From contig CAZMFQ010000017.1 of the NCBI GenBank assembly GCA_964565645.1, forward strand, positions 1 through 35,900: 35,900 nt of DNA, written 5' to 3'. The notes under the pieces are model-generated. The model ran no database searches. It had not been told where the DNA came from and saw nothing but the letters and a program-made list of their open reading frames with translations. The position numbers were made by a program, and so were the translations under genes. Each line of letters opens with the position of its first letter. Positions within the stretch are counted from its first letter, which is position 1. The stretch comes from JAHIQC01 sp964565645. Lineage in GTDB: Bacteria; Actinomycetota; Coriobacteriia; Anaerosomatales; JAHIQC01. Below are positions 8,554-17,770 of this stretch, in pieces.

Positions 8554-11500
8554 ATGAGACTCAGGACAGGTCTGTTCAGGCTGACCGTCGTCGCGCTCGT
8601 CGCGGTGGCGGTCGTTCTGGTGTTGGCGGCGCCTGCGTTCGCCGCACCACCGCCGGGCGACATCTACGTGGATGCGTGGGTGGGCAATGACGTCCTGGGG
8701 GATGGCACGGCCGTCTCGCCGTATCGCACGGTGGGACATGCGGTCGATGTGTCGTGGCCCGGGTGCACGATCCATGTGGGCGGTGGTATCTATGTCGAGT
8801 CCGTCTACCTGCCCAGCTACGTGACCTTGTCAGGCGCGGGAGCGGACACCACGTTCATGGTCCTGGGTTCCGAGGGCGCGATCGTGAGCATGTCCGAGGT
8901 CGCCGACGTCGAGGTGAGTGGTATCACCTTCTCGGGGTCCGACGTGTCATGCATGGCCATGGACCTGTCGACGGGCGTCCGGGTCACGGACTGTGTGTTC
9001 GAGAACAGTACCTCCGAGGGCGGCGCCGGCATCGCAGTGGCAGACAGCGAGCTTGAGGTGGACGGATGTGCGTTCCGGAACCTTGAGAGCTACGAGGGTG
9101 CGGGCCTGCACTCCGTCGGCGGCACCCGGCTCTCCGTCACCGACTCCGAGTTCAGCTTCTGCGAGGCGAGCGGTGACGGCGGCGCGGTCTATGTGTCGCT
9201 CGACAGTGACGCCGGTAGTGTCTACCTGGGCGGCTGTTCGTTCACCGACAACTCGGGCGAAGACGGCGGGGCCGTCGACTTCGATGACCTGGGTACCACT
9301 GCTTCGGTTGAGATCAACGGGTGCTACTTCGCGGGGAACGCATCGCAGTACGACAGCGGTGCGATCGACCTGCAAGCGTACGCGCCCGACGTGATCGATT
9401 GCGAATTCTACGAAAACCAATGCGGGATCGGAGACGAAGGCGGCTCGGGCGGTGCCCTGTGGATGGGTGGCGTCACGGACGGTCTCGTGCAGGACTGCTA
9501 CTTCGGGAACAACTCCTCGCCGAACGAGGGCGGCGCCATCTCGATGGCCGAGTCCGGCTATATCGAGTTGGATGGCAATGAGTTCTGGGGCAACTCCGCA
9601 TACGCCGAAGGCGGCGCGGTCTTTGCCGAGTACTGCGAGTACCTCGAGTTCGATGACAGCTACTTCGAGGGTAATGAATCGTCAGAGGACGGCGGCGCGA
9701 TGGCCGTCGGCGATTCCGACATCGAGATCGACGATACCGAGTTCTACCAGAACAACGCGTACTACGGCGGCGCCGTGTCGATCTGGAGCGCCGAGATGGA
9801 CATCTACTACTCGGAGTTCCACGAGAACGAGGCGGTCGACGACGGCGGAGCGATCTCCGTGTTCGCATGGGGAGACGATGACAGCATCTATATCGAAGAC
9901 ACCTACATCGAAGACAACGTCGCAGGCGAGAACGGCGGCGGGATCTACTGGGTGGCAGAGGGCGAGTACAACAGGCTCTCGCTGGACTACTGCGACTTCG
10001 CGCGCAACTCCGCTGAAAGCGGCGGCGGCGTCTACTACGACGGCGCCACCTGGGGCGACGAGTTCCACGCTGATGATTGCGACTTCGATGAGAACGTAGC
10101 GACGTCCGACGGCGGAGCGATCTACGCCGAGGACGTCGATGACGATCTGTGCCTGTGGGACAACCACTACGAGGGGAACACCGCGGGCTGGCGAGGCGGC
10201 GCGTTGTACGCCACCAACAGCGAGGGCTGCGGATCCAGCGGTGAGGATTACGACGAGAACAGCGCCGGCTATGGCGGCGCGATAGCAGCCGACAGCACCG
10301 ACCTCGTGATCGACGAGGCTTATTTCTGGGCGAACACCGCGTTCGTTCCGGAGTTCGGTGAAGGCGGCGGAGACGGCGGGGCCATCTACGCCTCTCGGGG
10401 CACGTGGATCATCTGCGAGGCCTCTGACTTCGAGGACAATGTGGCCGAGGGCGTTGGTGGCGCGATCTGTGACTATACCCTCGAGTCGGTCTCGCAGTGG
10501 TGCAACAACGTCTTCGCGGAGAACGAGGCCGCGAGCGGCGCCGCTGCGGCGCTGTACGGGCGCTCGACCTTCGCGTTCAACACGCTTTGGCGCAACTCGA
10601 TCGCCCCCGGCGAGTGGGGACCGGCGGTCTACTCTGTGGACCCCTTCTCCGTGGGCGCCAGCATCATCACCAACTGCATCTTCGAGGACAACCCCTGTTC
10701 CTACGACGTGGACGGATGGGGCGGCCAGAAGCCGACGTACTCGTACACGTATGAGGAGGGGGAGGGCAACCTCTACGGGTGGCCGGGGCCGATGTTCGCC
10801 GATCCCGAGGATGGCGACTTCCGCATCACGCAGCCGTCTGCGTGCGTCGACACGGGGTCCTTCGTCTACGCCTCGGTGAGCTGGGACCACGACTGGAACT
10901 ATCGTCCGCAGGATGGAAACGGAGACGAGAACTCCCAGCCCGATATGGGCGCCTTTGAACTGGCGGCCCCCGAGGCGCCGTACGCGTGGGACAGCTGGTA
11001 CTGGACTGAAGAGGACCAACCGCTCGACATGATGCAGGCGCTTGCGGGCCATGTCCGTGACGTCAATGGCGACACGCTCAGCTTCAGCATGGTCGCCGGT
11101 CCGAGCAACGGCATGGCCGTCGTGCTCCCGGACGGCTCGTTCATCTACGCGCCGCAGGCCGAGTTCAGCGGCCAGGACAGCTTCACGTATCAGGTGTTCG
11201 ACGGTACCTACTTCTCGAACACCGCTACCGTCTACATCGATGTCAGCGCGGTGGCCGATCCTCCGGAGGCCGTCGCCGACGAGTTCACGATCGACGAGGA
11301 CACCTCCGAGGTGCTCGACGTCTGCGCCAACGACTCCGATCCCGACAGCGAGGGCATCTGGCCCGAGGTCGATGCGTCGCCCGCGAACGGCACCGCGTCA
11401 GTGGTTGAAGGCGGCATCGAGTACACGCCCGAAGCGGACTTCACCGGGACCGACACGTTCACGTACCGCGCCACCGATGGCGAGGCGTACTCCGAGCCCG

Positions 11501-13848
11501 TTGAGGTGACGGTCAACGTCGCACCCGTCAACGACGCCCCTGTGGCCGTCGATGACACCGCAGAGTGTGACGAAGACAGCTACGTGGACATCGATGTGCT
11601 CGCCAACGACACCGACATCGACAGCGTCGACCTGTGGGTCGCCGGCATCGATGACGTGACGAACGGATCCGTCGACTACAACGAGGACGGGACCCTGCGC
11701 TTCACGCCGGACCCGGACTTCAACGGCACGGCTTCATTCACGTATACGAACACCGACGAGGGTCTGGAATCGGACCCGGCGACCGTGACGATCGAGGTCG
11801 CACCGGTCAACGACGCACCTGTGGCCAGCACGAACTACTACTCGTGCGACGAAGACGGTCGCATCGTGGTCAACGCTCCCGGCGTGCTAGGCAACGACAG
11901 CGACCCCGATGGCGACCAGCTGACGGCGCGCCTGGACTCCGAGCCCGGCAACGGCACTCTGGAGTTCAACGCGGACGGTTCGTTCGTCTATACGCCCGAC
12001 CCGAACGTGAGCGGGCACTTCCACCTCTACTACAGCGCGTTCGACGGCGAGGAGTACTCGCACAGCGTCTACACGTGCCTCAATGTCGGGGCCGTCAATG
12101 ACGCCCCCACCGTCACCGACGACGAGACCGCATGCGATGAGGACTCCTTGGCGGAACTGAACGTGCTTGCCAACGATGACGACGTGGACAACGACGAGCT
12201 GACAGCCGAACTCAAGACCGAGCCGCTTCACGGCACGGTCGAGCTCTACGCTGACGGCGACGTGGTCTACACCCCGGATGCGGACTGGTCCGGCACCGAC
12301 ACGTTCACGTACCGCGCGTACGACGGTCATGTCTACTCGGTCATCGGTGTGGTCACCGTGGTCGTCGATCCGGTCAACGACGCGCCTGTCGCACAGGCCG
12401 ATTCCTACGAGGTCGACGAGAACACGCTGCTTGCGGTCGAGGCGCCCGGCGTTCTCGGCAACGACAGCGACATCGACGGTGACACGATCGCAGCCATGCT
12501 CACGAGTGGACCCGAAGGCGGAGAACTCGAGCTTCATAAGGACGGGAGCTTCACGTACATGCCCGAGCCCGGGTTCTTTGGCGAGGACACGTTCGAGTAC
12601 GCCGCGTCCGACGACGGCCTGGAATCACAGCCTGTCGTGGTGACGATCACCGTGAACGACACGACGCCGCCGGTCACCACAAGCGACGCCGTGGAGCTCT
12701 ACAGTGACGTCGCGACCATCACGCTCACCCCTGCCGATTCAGGTTCCGGTGTGGCGCATACCTACTACTCGCTCGACGGGGCCGAGCCTGTCGAAGGCAC
12801 CCTCATCGAGGCGTACGTGCTCGGCGACCATACCCTGAGCTTCTGGTCGGTCGACAGTGCAGGCAACGCCGAGGAACCCGTCTACGTCGAGTTCCGGATC
12901 GAGTCCGCTGGCACAGCGTTCGGCGAGATCTCCGGTGAGAGCCGGTACGAGACCGCTGTCGAAGTCTCCAAGGACTGCTTCAAGGAGGCGGACACCGTGC
13001 TCGTGGCCACGGGCGAGATGTGGCCCGACGCGCTCGGTTCGGCGGCACTCGCCGGCGTGTCTGACGCTCCTATCCTGCTCACCCAGAAGGCCAATCTGCC
13101 GGATGCCGTTGCCGCCGAGATCGAGCGGCTTGGGGCGACGCACGCCTACGTCATCGGCGGGACCGGCGCGGTAAGTGACGCGGTCGAGCTCGAACTGGCG
13201 GACCTCGGCCTGGACGTGACCCGTCTGGGTGGCACGAACCGCTACGAGACCGCGCGTCTGGTCGCCGAAGAGGTGGCGGATGTGGCTGGCAGCGGGTTCG
13301 GCGACACCTGCTTCGTGGCGACCGGCATCGGGTTCCCCGACTCGCTCGCCGCAGGTCCGCTCTCCGCCAAGACCGGTTGGCCGCTCATGCTCGCCGGACC
13401 GGACGGTGTCGACGAGGACGCACTCGTGTCACTGGTGGATCTGGGTATCGACAAGGTCATCATCCTGGGCGGTTCCTCGGCGGTCGCTTCGGACGTCGAG
13501 GCCGAGCTCAACATGGCCTTCGGTGACGCGAACGTCAGCCGTATCGCCGGTGCGGACCGCTATGCGACCGCCGTCGAGGTCGCTCGCTATGGTGTCGCGA
13601 ACTGCGGTCTGGCCTTCGACGGCATGGCCGTCGCGACGGGCCAGGCCTTCCCGGACGCTCTGGCGGCCGGGCCCATGCAGGCCAAGCTCGGCTCCGTGCT
13701 CGTGTGCACGCCGTCGACCTACCTGCATGACAGCGTGCGTCTGTTGCTCATCGGTCAACGCGCCATGATCAACGACGTCCGCTTCGTAGGTGGAACCGCA
13801 GCGGTCAGCATGCCCGTGCGAAACGCGGTGGCTGACGCGCTGAGGTAG
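8554..13848 (+). CDS. Giant secreted surface protein: beta-helix, six cadherin-like repeats, three CWB2 repeats
   Basis: A 1764-aa exported, strongly acidic protein. A signal peptide (about residues 1-31, ending AFAAPP) precedes residues 32-800, a parallel beta-helix of the Pmp/pectate-lyase-like type. This region shows about fifteen GGA[IVLM] turns, each followed by a short strand and a CxFxxNxA-like motif. Six tandem-95/cadherin-like domains (about 808-1370) share DAPVAxxD, DEDxxxxxxVLxNDxDxD and GxDxFTYxAxDG; acidic clusters suggest Ca2+ binding. A domain beginning TTPPVTTSDAVELY (about 1370-1450) resembles OmpL47-type modules. Three CWB2 repeats (about 1457-1764: ESRYETAVEVS, TNRYETARLVA, ADRYATAVEVA) should anchor it to the wall. 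ATG 8554 follows GGGGAGGA. A role as an adhesin or surface-layer component is inferred; no catalytic residues are recognisable. Confidence 0.9.
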   Translation: MRLRTGLFRLTVVALVAVAVVLVLAAPAFAAPPPGDIYVDAWVGNDVLGDGTAVSPYRTVGHAVDVSWPGCTIHVGGGIYVESVYLPSYVTLSGAGADTTFMVLGSEGAIVSMSEVADVEVSGITFSGSDVSCMAMDLSTGVRVTDCVFENSTSEGGAGIAVADSELEVDGCAFRNLESYEGAGLHSVGGTRLSVTDSEFSFCEASGDGGAVYVSLDSDAGSVYLGGCSFTDNSGEDGGAVDFDDLGTTASVEINGCYFAGNASQYDSGAIDLQAYAPDVIDCEFYENQCGIGDEGGSGGALWMGGVTDGLVQDCYFGNNSSPNEGGAISMAESGYIELDGNEFWGNSAYAEGGAVFAEYCEYLEFDDSYFEGNESSEDGGAMAVGDSDIEIDDTEFYQNNAYYGGAVSIWSAEMDIYYSEFHENEAVDDGGAISVFAWGDDDSIYIEDTYIEDNVAGENGGGIYWVAEGEYNRLSLDYCDFARNSAESGGGVYYDGATWGDEFHADDCDFDENVATSDGGAIYAEDVDDDLCLWDNHYEGNTAGWRGGALYATNSEGCGSSGEDYDENSAGYGGAIAADSTDLVIDEAYFWANTAFVPEFGEGGGDGGAIYASRGTWIICEASDFEDNVAEGVGGAICDYTLESVSQWCNNVFAENEAASGAAAALYGRSTFAFNTLWRNSIAPGEWGPAVYSVDPFSVGASIITNCIFEDNPCSYDVDGWGGQKPTYSYTYEEGEGNLYGWPGPMFADPEDGDFRITQPSACVDTGSFVYASVSWDHDWNYRPQDGNGDENSQPDMGAFELAAPEAPYAWDSWYWTEEDQPLDMMQALAGHVRDVNGDTLSFSMVAGPSNGMAVVLPDGSFIYAPQAEFSGQDSFTYQVFDGTYFSNTATVYIDVSAVADPPEAVADEFTIDEDTSEVLDVCANDSDPDSEGIWPEVDASPANGTASVVEGGIEYTPEADFTGTDTFTYRATDGEAYSEPVEVTVNVAPVNDAPVAVDDTAECDEDSYVDIDVLANDTDIDSVDLWVAGIDDVTNGSVDYNEDGTLRFTPDPDFNGTASFTYTNTDEGLESDPATVTIEVAPVNDAPVASTNYYSCDEDGRIVVNAPGVLGNDSDPDGDQLTARLDSEPGNGTLEFNADGSFVYTPDPNVSGHFHLYYSAFDGEEYSHSVYTCLNVGAVNDAPTVTDDETACDEDSLAELNVLANDDDVDNDELTAELKTEPLHGTVELYADGDVVYTPDADWSGTDTFTYRAYDGHVYSVIGVVTVVVDPVNDAPVAQADSYEVDENTLLAVEAPGVLGNDSDIDGDTIAAMLTSGPEGGELELHKDGSFTYMPEPGFFGEDTFEYAASDDGLESQPVVVTITVNDTTPPVTTSDAVELYSDVATITLTPADSGSGVAHTYYSLDGAEPVEGTLIEAYVLGDHTLSFWSVDSAGNAEEPVYVEFRIESAGTAFGEISGESRYETAVEVSKDCFKEADTVLVATGEMWPDALGSAALAGVSDAPILLTQKANLPDAVAAEIERLGATHAYVIGGTGAVSDAVELELADLGLDVTRLGGTNRYETARLVAEEVADVAGSGFGDTCFVATGIGFPDSLAAGPLSAKTGWPLMLAGPDGVDEDALVSLVDLGIDKVIILGGSSAVASDVEAELNMAFGDANVSRIAGADRYATAVEVARYGVANCGLAFDGMAVATGQAFPDALAAGPMQAKLGSVLVCTPSTYLHDSVRLLLIGQRAMINDVRFVGGTAAVSMPVRNAVADALR

Positions 13849-13883
13849 CCAAAGGGGATGGAGACTCCTTTGCACCAGGTGGA

Positions 13884-13907
13884 GAAGGGCCCCGAAAGGG
13901 GCCCTTC
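13884..13907. terminator. Strong GAAA-loop terminator hairpin
   Basis: GAAGGGCCCC (13884-13893) and GGGGCCCTTC (13898-13907) form a perfect 10-bp stem closed by a GAAA tetraloop, 35 bases after the giant gene's stop and followed by TTC. It also lies beyond the stop of the convergent AOR gene, so it may serve both. Confidence 0.8.
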
Positions 13908-13931
13908 TTCGTGGAGTCAGTGTGGGCCGGT

Positions 13932-15869
13932 TCAGACGTCGCGCGGGGCGATGCCGAGCCTTCGGAGCAGCCTGGCGCCCGGAGCGCCGCCGGCATCCCA
14001 GCCACGGTGCCGGTAGTACGTCGGCTTCATGCGTGCGAGCGGCACGGGCCCGTTCGGATTGCCCGGCTCGAGCGGTTCGTTCAGGCAGCGCCCGGGCAGG
14101 GTGTCGTCCGCCGAGGAGACGCCGAAGCGGACCGCGAGTGCGCGCTCAAGCGCGAACCCGCGCTCGCCGACCTCCCAGAACCGGCCGAAGCCCAGCTTCT
14201 CGCCGGTCGCCAGTTCCACGGCGCGGATGTGCGGGATGAGCGGCATCGGGATGCCGAGTACGCCACGGGGGAACGCGCGCAGCAGGCGCAGCACCCCGCT
14301 CGACACGCCGAGCACGCCCGCGGAGATCCTGCCGACGGGACCCTCGGCGCCCCGGACGAGCGGCGCGGGGATGACCGCGTAGGTCGTGAACAGGCAGCCG
14401 CCTGCCGCCGAGACGGCCTCCATCAGGTCCTGGAACATCGCCGTCAGGGCGGGCTTGCTCCGAGTCGAGCGGCCTTTCATGCGCAGCCCGAGCCCCTCGA
14501 ACGCGACCATGTACCCGCCGTTGAGGTGGCAGCCGCCGCGGTTGGATGTCGCGTACCCGAGTGCGTGCCCCCACGCGCCGCGCGGCTCGTACGCCGCGAG
14601 CTCGAGGCCCTTTACCTGCATGGACGCTTCCGGCGTGCCGTAGCGCTCGCCGAGCGCTCTCGAGCCGTCCGCGAGCTCGTGGCCGATCCCCCGGCGATGC
14701 GCGATGTCCTCGAACAGGTCCGCGAGCCCGCTCACCTCGCCGAAGCGCATCGGCCAGTCCACGAGGCCGCGCTCGGCGAGCTCCATCGCGAGCGAGACCG
14801 TCACGCCCGCGGACATCGTGTCCATCCCGAGTTCGTCCAGGAGCACGTTGAGGCGGCAGATCGCATCGAGGTCCGCGTTCTCGAGGTTGCTGCCGAGCAG
14901 CACGAGCGTCTCGAGTTCGGGCCCCTTGACGCGGTGACCGTCGACCTCGACGACGCGTGCGCAGCGTATCGGGCACGAGAGGCATCCGCTCGTGGTCACG
15001 AGCCGCGTATCGGCCATGGTCTGGCCGCTGATCGCGTCGTAGCCGTCGAAGCGGCCGCGCCGGTAGTTCGAGGTCGCCACGATGCCGAGCTTCTGCATCT
15101 CGGGCAGCAGTCCCCCGGTCCCGTAGGTCGGCAGTAGTCCGCCCGTGAGCGGGTGGGCCTTGAGGGTGGCCGACCATCTTCGGGTGTGCTCGCGGAACGC
15201 GTCGCGGTCCGCGATATCGGGCCGCAGTGCGCCGTGGGCGGCGATCCCCTTGAGGTTCTTGGAGCCCATCACCGCGCCGAGCCCCGCCCGCCCCGCCGCA
15301 CGCTCGCCGGAGAGCACGGCCGCGTAGCGCACGAGGTTCTCGCCGGCGGGGCCGATCACGAGCGTCCCGCACTTCTCGCCGACGACGGCTTCGAGCGCCG
15401 CGGTCGCGGCCGAGGTCCGCTCGCCGCGCAGCTCCTGGGCGGAATGGAAGGTGACGGCGGGCAGCGCGGCTTCCGGCGCTTCGGGCGCCTGCGAGATCTC
15501 GAGCCAGACCGGCCCGGGGGCGGCGCCGGTGATCACGAGCGCGTCGACGCCGGCGTGCTTGAGGTGCGTGCCGAACGGGCCGCCGCAGTTGCTCGAGGCG
15601 ACGATGCCCGTGAGCGGCGAGAGCGCGGAGAGGTTGAAGCGGGAGGTCGAGGGCGCGCCCGTGCCGGTGAGCGGACCGGTGCTGATCACGAGCACGTTCT
15701 CGGGGCCGAGCGGGTCGGTCCCCGGCTCGAGCAGGTCGTAGAGGATCTGCGCTGCCATGACCTTGCCGCCCAGGGTCGCGCGGCGCCGCTCGTCGGTCCA
15801 GGGGTACTCGGTGACCGCGCGGGTGCTCAGGTCGATGTGCAGGACGCGGCCCGCGTATCCGCCTCTCAC
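13932..15869 (-). CDS. Tungsten/molybdenum aldehyde ferredoxin oxidoreductase (AOR family), copy 1
   Basis: A 645-aa AOR-family enzyme. Relatives oxidise aldehydes to acids, or reduce acids with low-potential ferredoxin, using a tungsto- or molybdo-bis-pyranopterin and one 4Fe-4S cluster. The N-terminus, RGGYAGRVLHIDLSTRAV, is typical. The cofactor-binding first domain has GPENVLVISTGPLTGTGAP and SNCGGPFGTHLKHAG. Cluster ligands are Cys296, Cys299 and Cys303 (CLSCPIRC, the usual C-X2-C-X3-C), with Cys492 (AAGGCLF) as probable fourth. I chose GTG 15869: it overlaps the alcohol dehydrogenase stop by four bases (GTGA) and yields the standard start. A longer reading to 16232 is only an antisense-rich extension. 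It is the last gene of a three-gene operon; the substrate is unknown. Confidence 0.93.
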   Translation of the reverse strand: MRGGYAGRVLHIDLSTRAVTEYPWTDERRRATLGGKVMAAQILYDLLEPGTDPLGPENVLVISTGPLTGTGAPSTSRFNLSALSPLTGIVASSNCGGPFGTHLKHAGVDALVITGAAPGPVWLEISQAPEAPEAALPAVTFHSAQELRGERTSAATAALEAVVGEKCGTLVIGPAGENLVRYAAVLSGERAAGRAGLGAVMGSKNLKGIAAHGALRPDIADRDAFREHTRRWSATLKAHPLTGGLLPTYGTGGLLPEMQKLGIVATSNYRRGRFDGYDAISGQTMADTRLVTTSGCLSCPIRCARVVEVDGHRVKGPELETLVLLGSNLENADLDAICRLNVLLDELGMDTMSAGVTVSLAMELAERGLVDWPMRFGEVSGLADLFEDIAHRRGIGHELADGSRALGERYGTPEASMQVKGLELAAYEPRGAWGHALGYATSNRGGCHLNGGYMVAFEGLGLRMKGRSTRSKPALTAMFQDLMEAVSAAGGCLFTTYAVIPAPLVRGAEGPVGRISAGVLGVSSGVLRLLRAFPRGVLGIPMPLIPHIRAVELATGEKLGFGRFWEVGERGFALERALAVRFGVSSADDTLPGRCLNEPLEPGNPNGPVPLARMKPTYYRHRGWDAGGAPGARLLRRLGIAPRDV

Positions 15870-17050
15870 AGCGCCGCCTCGAGTATGCCGAGGACGTCTT
15901 CGGCGTTGGCGTCTTTGGGGTTGAAGGACATGGCGCCGTCGTCGATGGCGGCGGCGGCGACCGCGGGCAACTCCTCGGCGGTCATGCCCACCTCGGCAAG
16001 GCGCGTGGGCATGCCGGCCTTCTCCGCGGCGAGTTCGAGCAGCGTGCGCACGGCGCCGATCGAGGCCGCGGCGCGGTCCTCGGCAGGGGTGTTCGCGAAG
16101 ATCTCGGAGCCTGCGAGGTGCAACAGCAGCTCGGCGTAGCGGTCTGCGGCGGCATCGAGGTTGTAGGCCATGCCGTGCGGCAGCAGGATGCCCATCGCGT
16201 CGCCGTGCGCCACGGAGCATCGCCCGCCGCACGCGTGGCCCATCGCGTGGACGATCCCGACCATCGAGTTGGAGAACGACGCGCCCGCGAGCAGGGACGC
16301 GTTGGCGAGCGCGAGCCGGGCGGTGGCGTCCTTGGGCTTGTCGAGGGCGACGGGCAGGTACTCGCGCAGCAGGTCGATGGCGGCGCGAGCATACGCGTCC
16401 GAGAGCGGGTTGGCCTGTCGGCAGCTGAAGGCCTCGACCGCGTGGCAGAGCGCGTCCATGGCCGTCGAGGCGGTGAGCCGCGGCGGCAGCCCGAGCGTCA
16501 TGCGCGGGTCGAGCACGGCGACGTCGGGCACGAGGTGCGGCGTCACGAAGCCCATCTTCACGTGGCGCCCGGTGTCCTTGATGACGGCCGCCCCGGTCAC
16601 CTCGGAGCCGGTGCCGGAGGTCGTCGGCACGGCTATGAGCGGCACCATCGCCCGCGCGTTCACGACCTCGCTTCCCATGTGCTCGAGCAGGTCGGTCGCG
16701 CCGGTCGTGAGCACGATGCTCGCGCCTTTGGCGGTGTCGAGCACCGAGCCGCCGCCGACCGCGACGATGCTGTCGCAGCCCGCGTCGCGGTAGACGCCCG
16801 CGAGTTCGTTGACGACCTCGACCGAGGAATCGACCGGCACGTCGTCAAAGATCGCGCCGACGGTCACCCCGCCGTCCGCGAGCGCGGCGAGCACGATGTC
16901 GGCAAGCCCGAGCTCCCGCAGCTGCTTGTTCGTGACCAGGATCGGTTTCGCGCACTCCATCGATGCGAGCTCGAAGGGTATGTGTTCGACCGCCGAGGAG
17001 CCCGAGAGCACCTTGGCGCGGTTGGAGAACTCGTAGTAGGCCGGGATCAT
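15866..17050 (-). CDS. Iron-containing (group III) alcohol dehydrogenase
   Basis: A 394-aa NAD(P)-dependent Fe-ADH interconverting an aldehyde and an alcohol in the cytoplasm. It starts MIPAYYEFSNRAKVLSGSSA. The nucleotide-binding motif is AVGGGSVLDTAK (about residues 97-108), followed by PTTSGTGSEVT. By comparison with FucO, the metal ligands are Asp199 and His203 (DALCHAVEAF), His268 (GIVHAMGHACGG) and His282 (SVAHGD), so the site is complete. ATG 17050 overlaps the upstream gene's stop as ATGA, and its own stop overlaps the AOR start as GTGA. The operon thus couples aldehyde/alcohol and acid/aldehyde steps, which suggests disposal of an aldehyde or use of an acid as electron sink. The physiological substrate is not determinable. 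Confidence 0.93.
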   Translation of the reverse strand: MIPAYYEFSNRAKVLSGSSAVEHIPFELASMECAKPILVTNKQLRELGLADIVLAALADGGVTVGAIFDDVPVDSSVEVVNELAGVYRDAGCDSIVAVGGGSVLDTAKGASIVLTTGATDLLEHMGSEVVNARAMVPLIAVPTTSGTGSEVTGAAVIKDTGRHVKMGFVTPHLVPDVAVLDPRMTLGLPPRLTASTAMDALCHAVEAFSCRQANPLSDAYARAAIDLLREYLPVALDKPKDATARLALANASLLAGASFSNSMVGIVHAMGHACGGRCSVAHGDAMGILLPHGMAYNLDAAADRYAELLLHLAGSEIFANTPAEDRAAASIGAVRTLLELAAEKAGMPTRLAEVGMTAEELPAVAAAAIDDGAMSFNPKDANAEDVLGILEAAL

Positions 17051-17631
17051 GCCGCGTCTCCTTCTGTCTCGGTCGGACCGCCGTCTTCGGGTGCGACGCT
17101 CGACTGCGTGTGCGGAACCGCCGCGCCGGCGCGCAACAGGCCCGCGTATGCGCGCAGGTGCCCGGCCTCGCGGGTCGCAGGCCGGGGCAGGATGCGCCGG
17201 GTCATGACGTCGGGGAACAGGTAGCCTTCGACGATGTGCAGGCAGCGCACGAGCGACATCGCGAGTCCGATGTCCCCGCGCACGGTCGCGCGGTGCTCCG
17301 CGAACGCCTGCAAGACGCTCTTCATGCCCAGGAGCACCGGCACCGAGGCGGCCACGCTCTTGAACGTCACGAGCAGGGTCGGCTCGACGTCGCGCGCGCC
17401 GAGGGCGACAAGACGGCCGTCGGCCTTGCGCACCGAGGTCTTGGGCGTGCCGGGCCACATGAGCAGGGTCACCACGGTGCCCTCGGGCCAGGCGGCGACC
17501 TCGTCGCGTACGCGGGAGTCGAGACGGGCGCAGGTGACCAGTCCTCGGCCCATCACCCAGAACACGACCCCTGCGAGCAGGCGTTTTGCGCGTCGGGCAG
17601 GCCCCGGGCGCGGTGTGCTTCCGGTAGTCAT
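17047..17631 (-). CDS. Conserved protein of the AOR operon, SCP2-like
   Basis: A 194-aa protein I do not recognise with certainty. The central part (TLLVTFKSVAASVPVLLGMK, then AFAEHRATVRGDIGLAMSL, then EGYLFP) resembles the sterol-carrier-protein-2 fold: a TFK strand, a long segment, and a VRGD motif leading into a helix. SCP2 domains bind lipids or acyl groups. The N-terminus (about residues 14-32) is mildly hydrophobic after a basic stretch, so membrane association is possible. ATG 17631 is chosen because GAGGGGG lies 5 bases upstream; an in-frame ATG at 17658 would add nine residues. It is first in the operon and overlaps the alcohol dehydrogenase by ATGA, which argues for a shared function. 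The SCP2 assignment is a moderate-confidence inference. Confidence 0.7.
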   Translation of the reverse strand: MTTGSTPRPGPARRAKRLLAGVVFWVMGRGLVTCARLDSRVRDEVAAWPEGTVVTLLMWPGTPKTSVRKADGRLVALGARDVEPTLLVTFKSVAASVPVLLGMKSVLQAFAEHRATVRGDIGLAMSLVRCLHIVEGYLFPDVMTRRILPRPATREAGHLRAYAGLLRAGAAVPHTQSSVAPEDGGPTETEGDAA

Positions 17632-17770
17632 CGGTACCCCCTCAGGTAGTGCTTCCATCCTACACCCGCCATGAACGGCCATGCGCTCCCTTGTTCCGAG
17701 GGGTGTTGGGGTATGTTGGAATATGGAGGTAGTCGTCAGGCTGGGTCCGGGGCTGCGGAAAGGTGATGTC

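Noticed and set aside
9000..10500. CRISPR-like or tandem DNA repeats
   Set aside because: The repeating GGCGGCGC-type bases encode the GGA turns of the beta-helix. Spacing is irregular and in frame, and there are no exact repeats with unique spacers.
15870..16232. N-terminal extension of AOR copy 1
   Set aside because: It would add 121 Arg-rich residues overlapping the Fe-ADH gene in another frame. The GTGA-overlap start gives the normal AOR beginning.
17681..17770. 30-residue extension of the ABC ATPase, and a promoter at TTGTTC/TATGTT (17691-17717)
   Set aside because: The extension lacks family similarity and a ribosome-binding site. The promoter spacing would be only 15 bases, so I do not list it.
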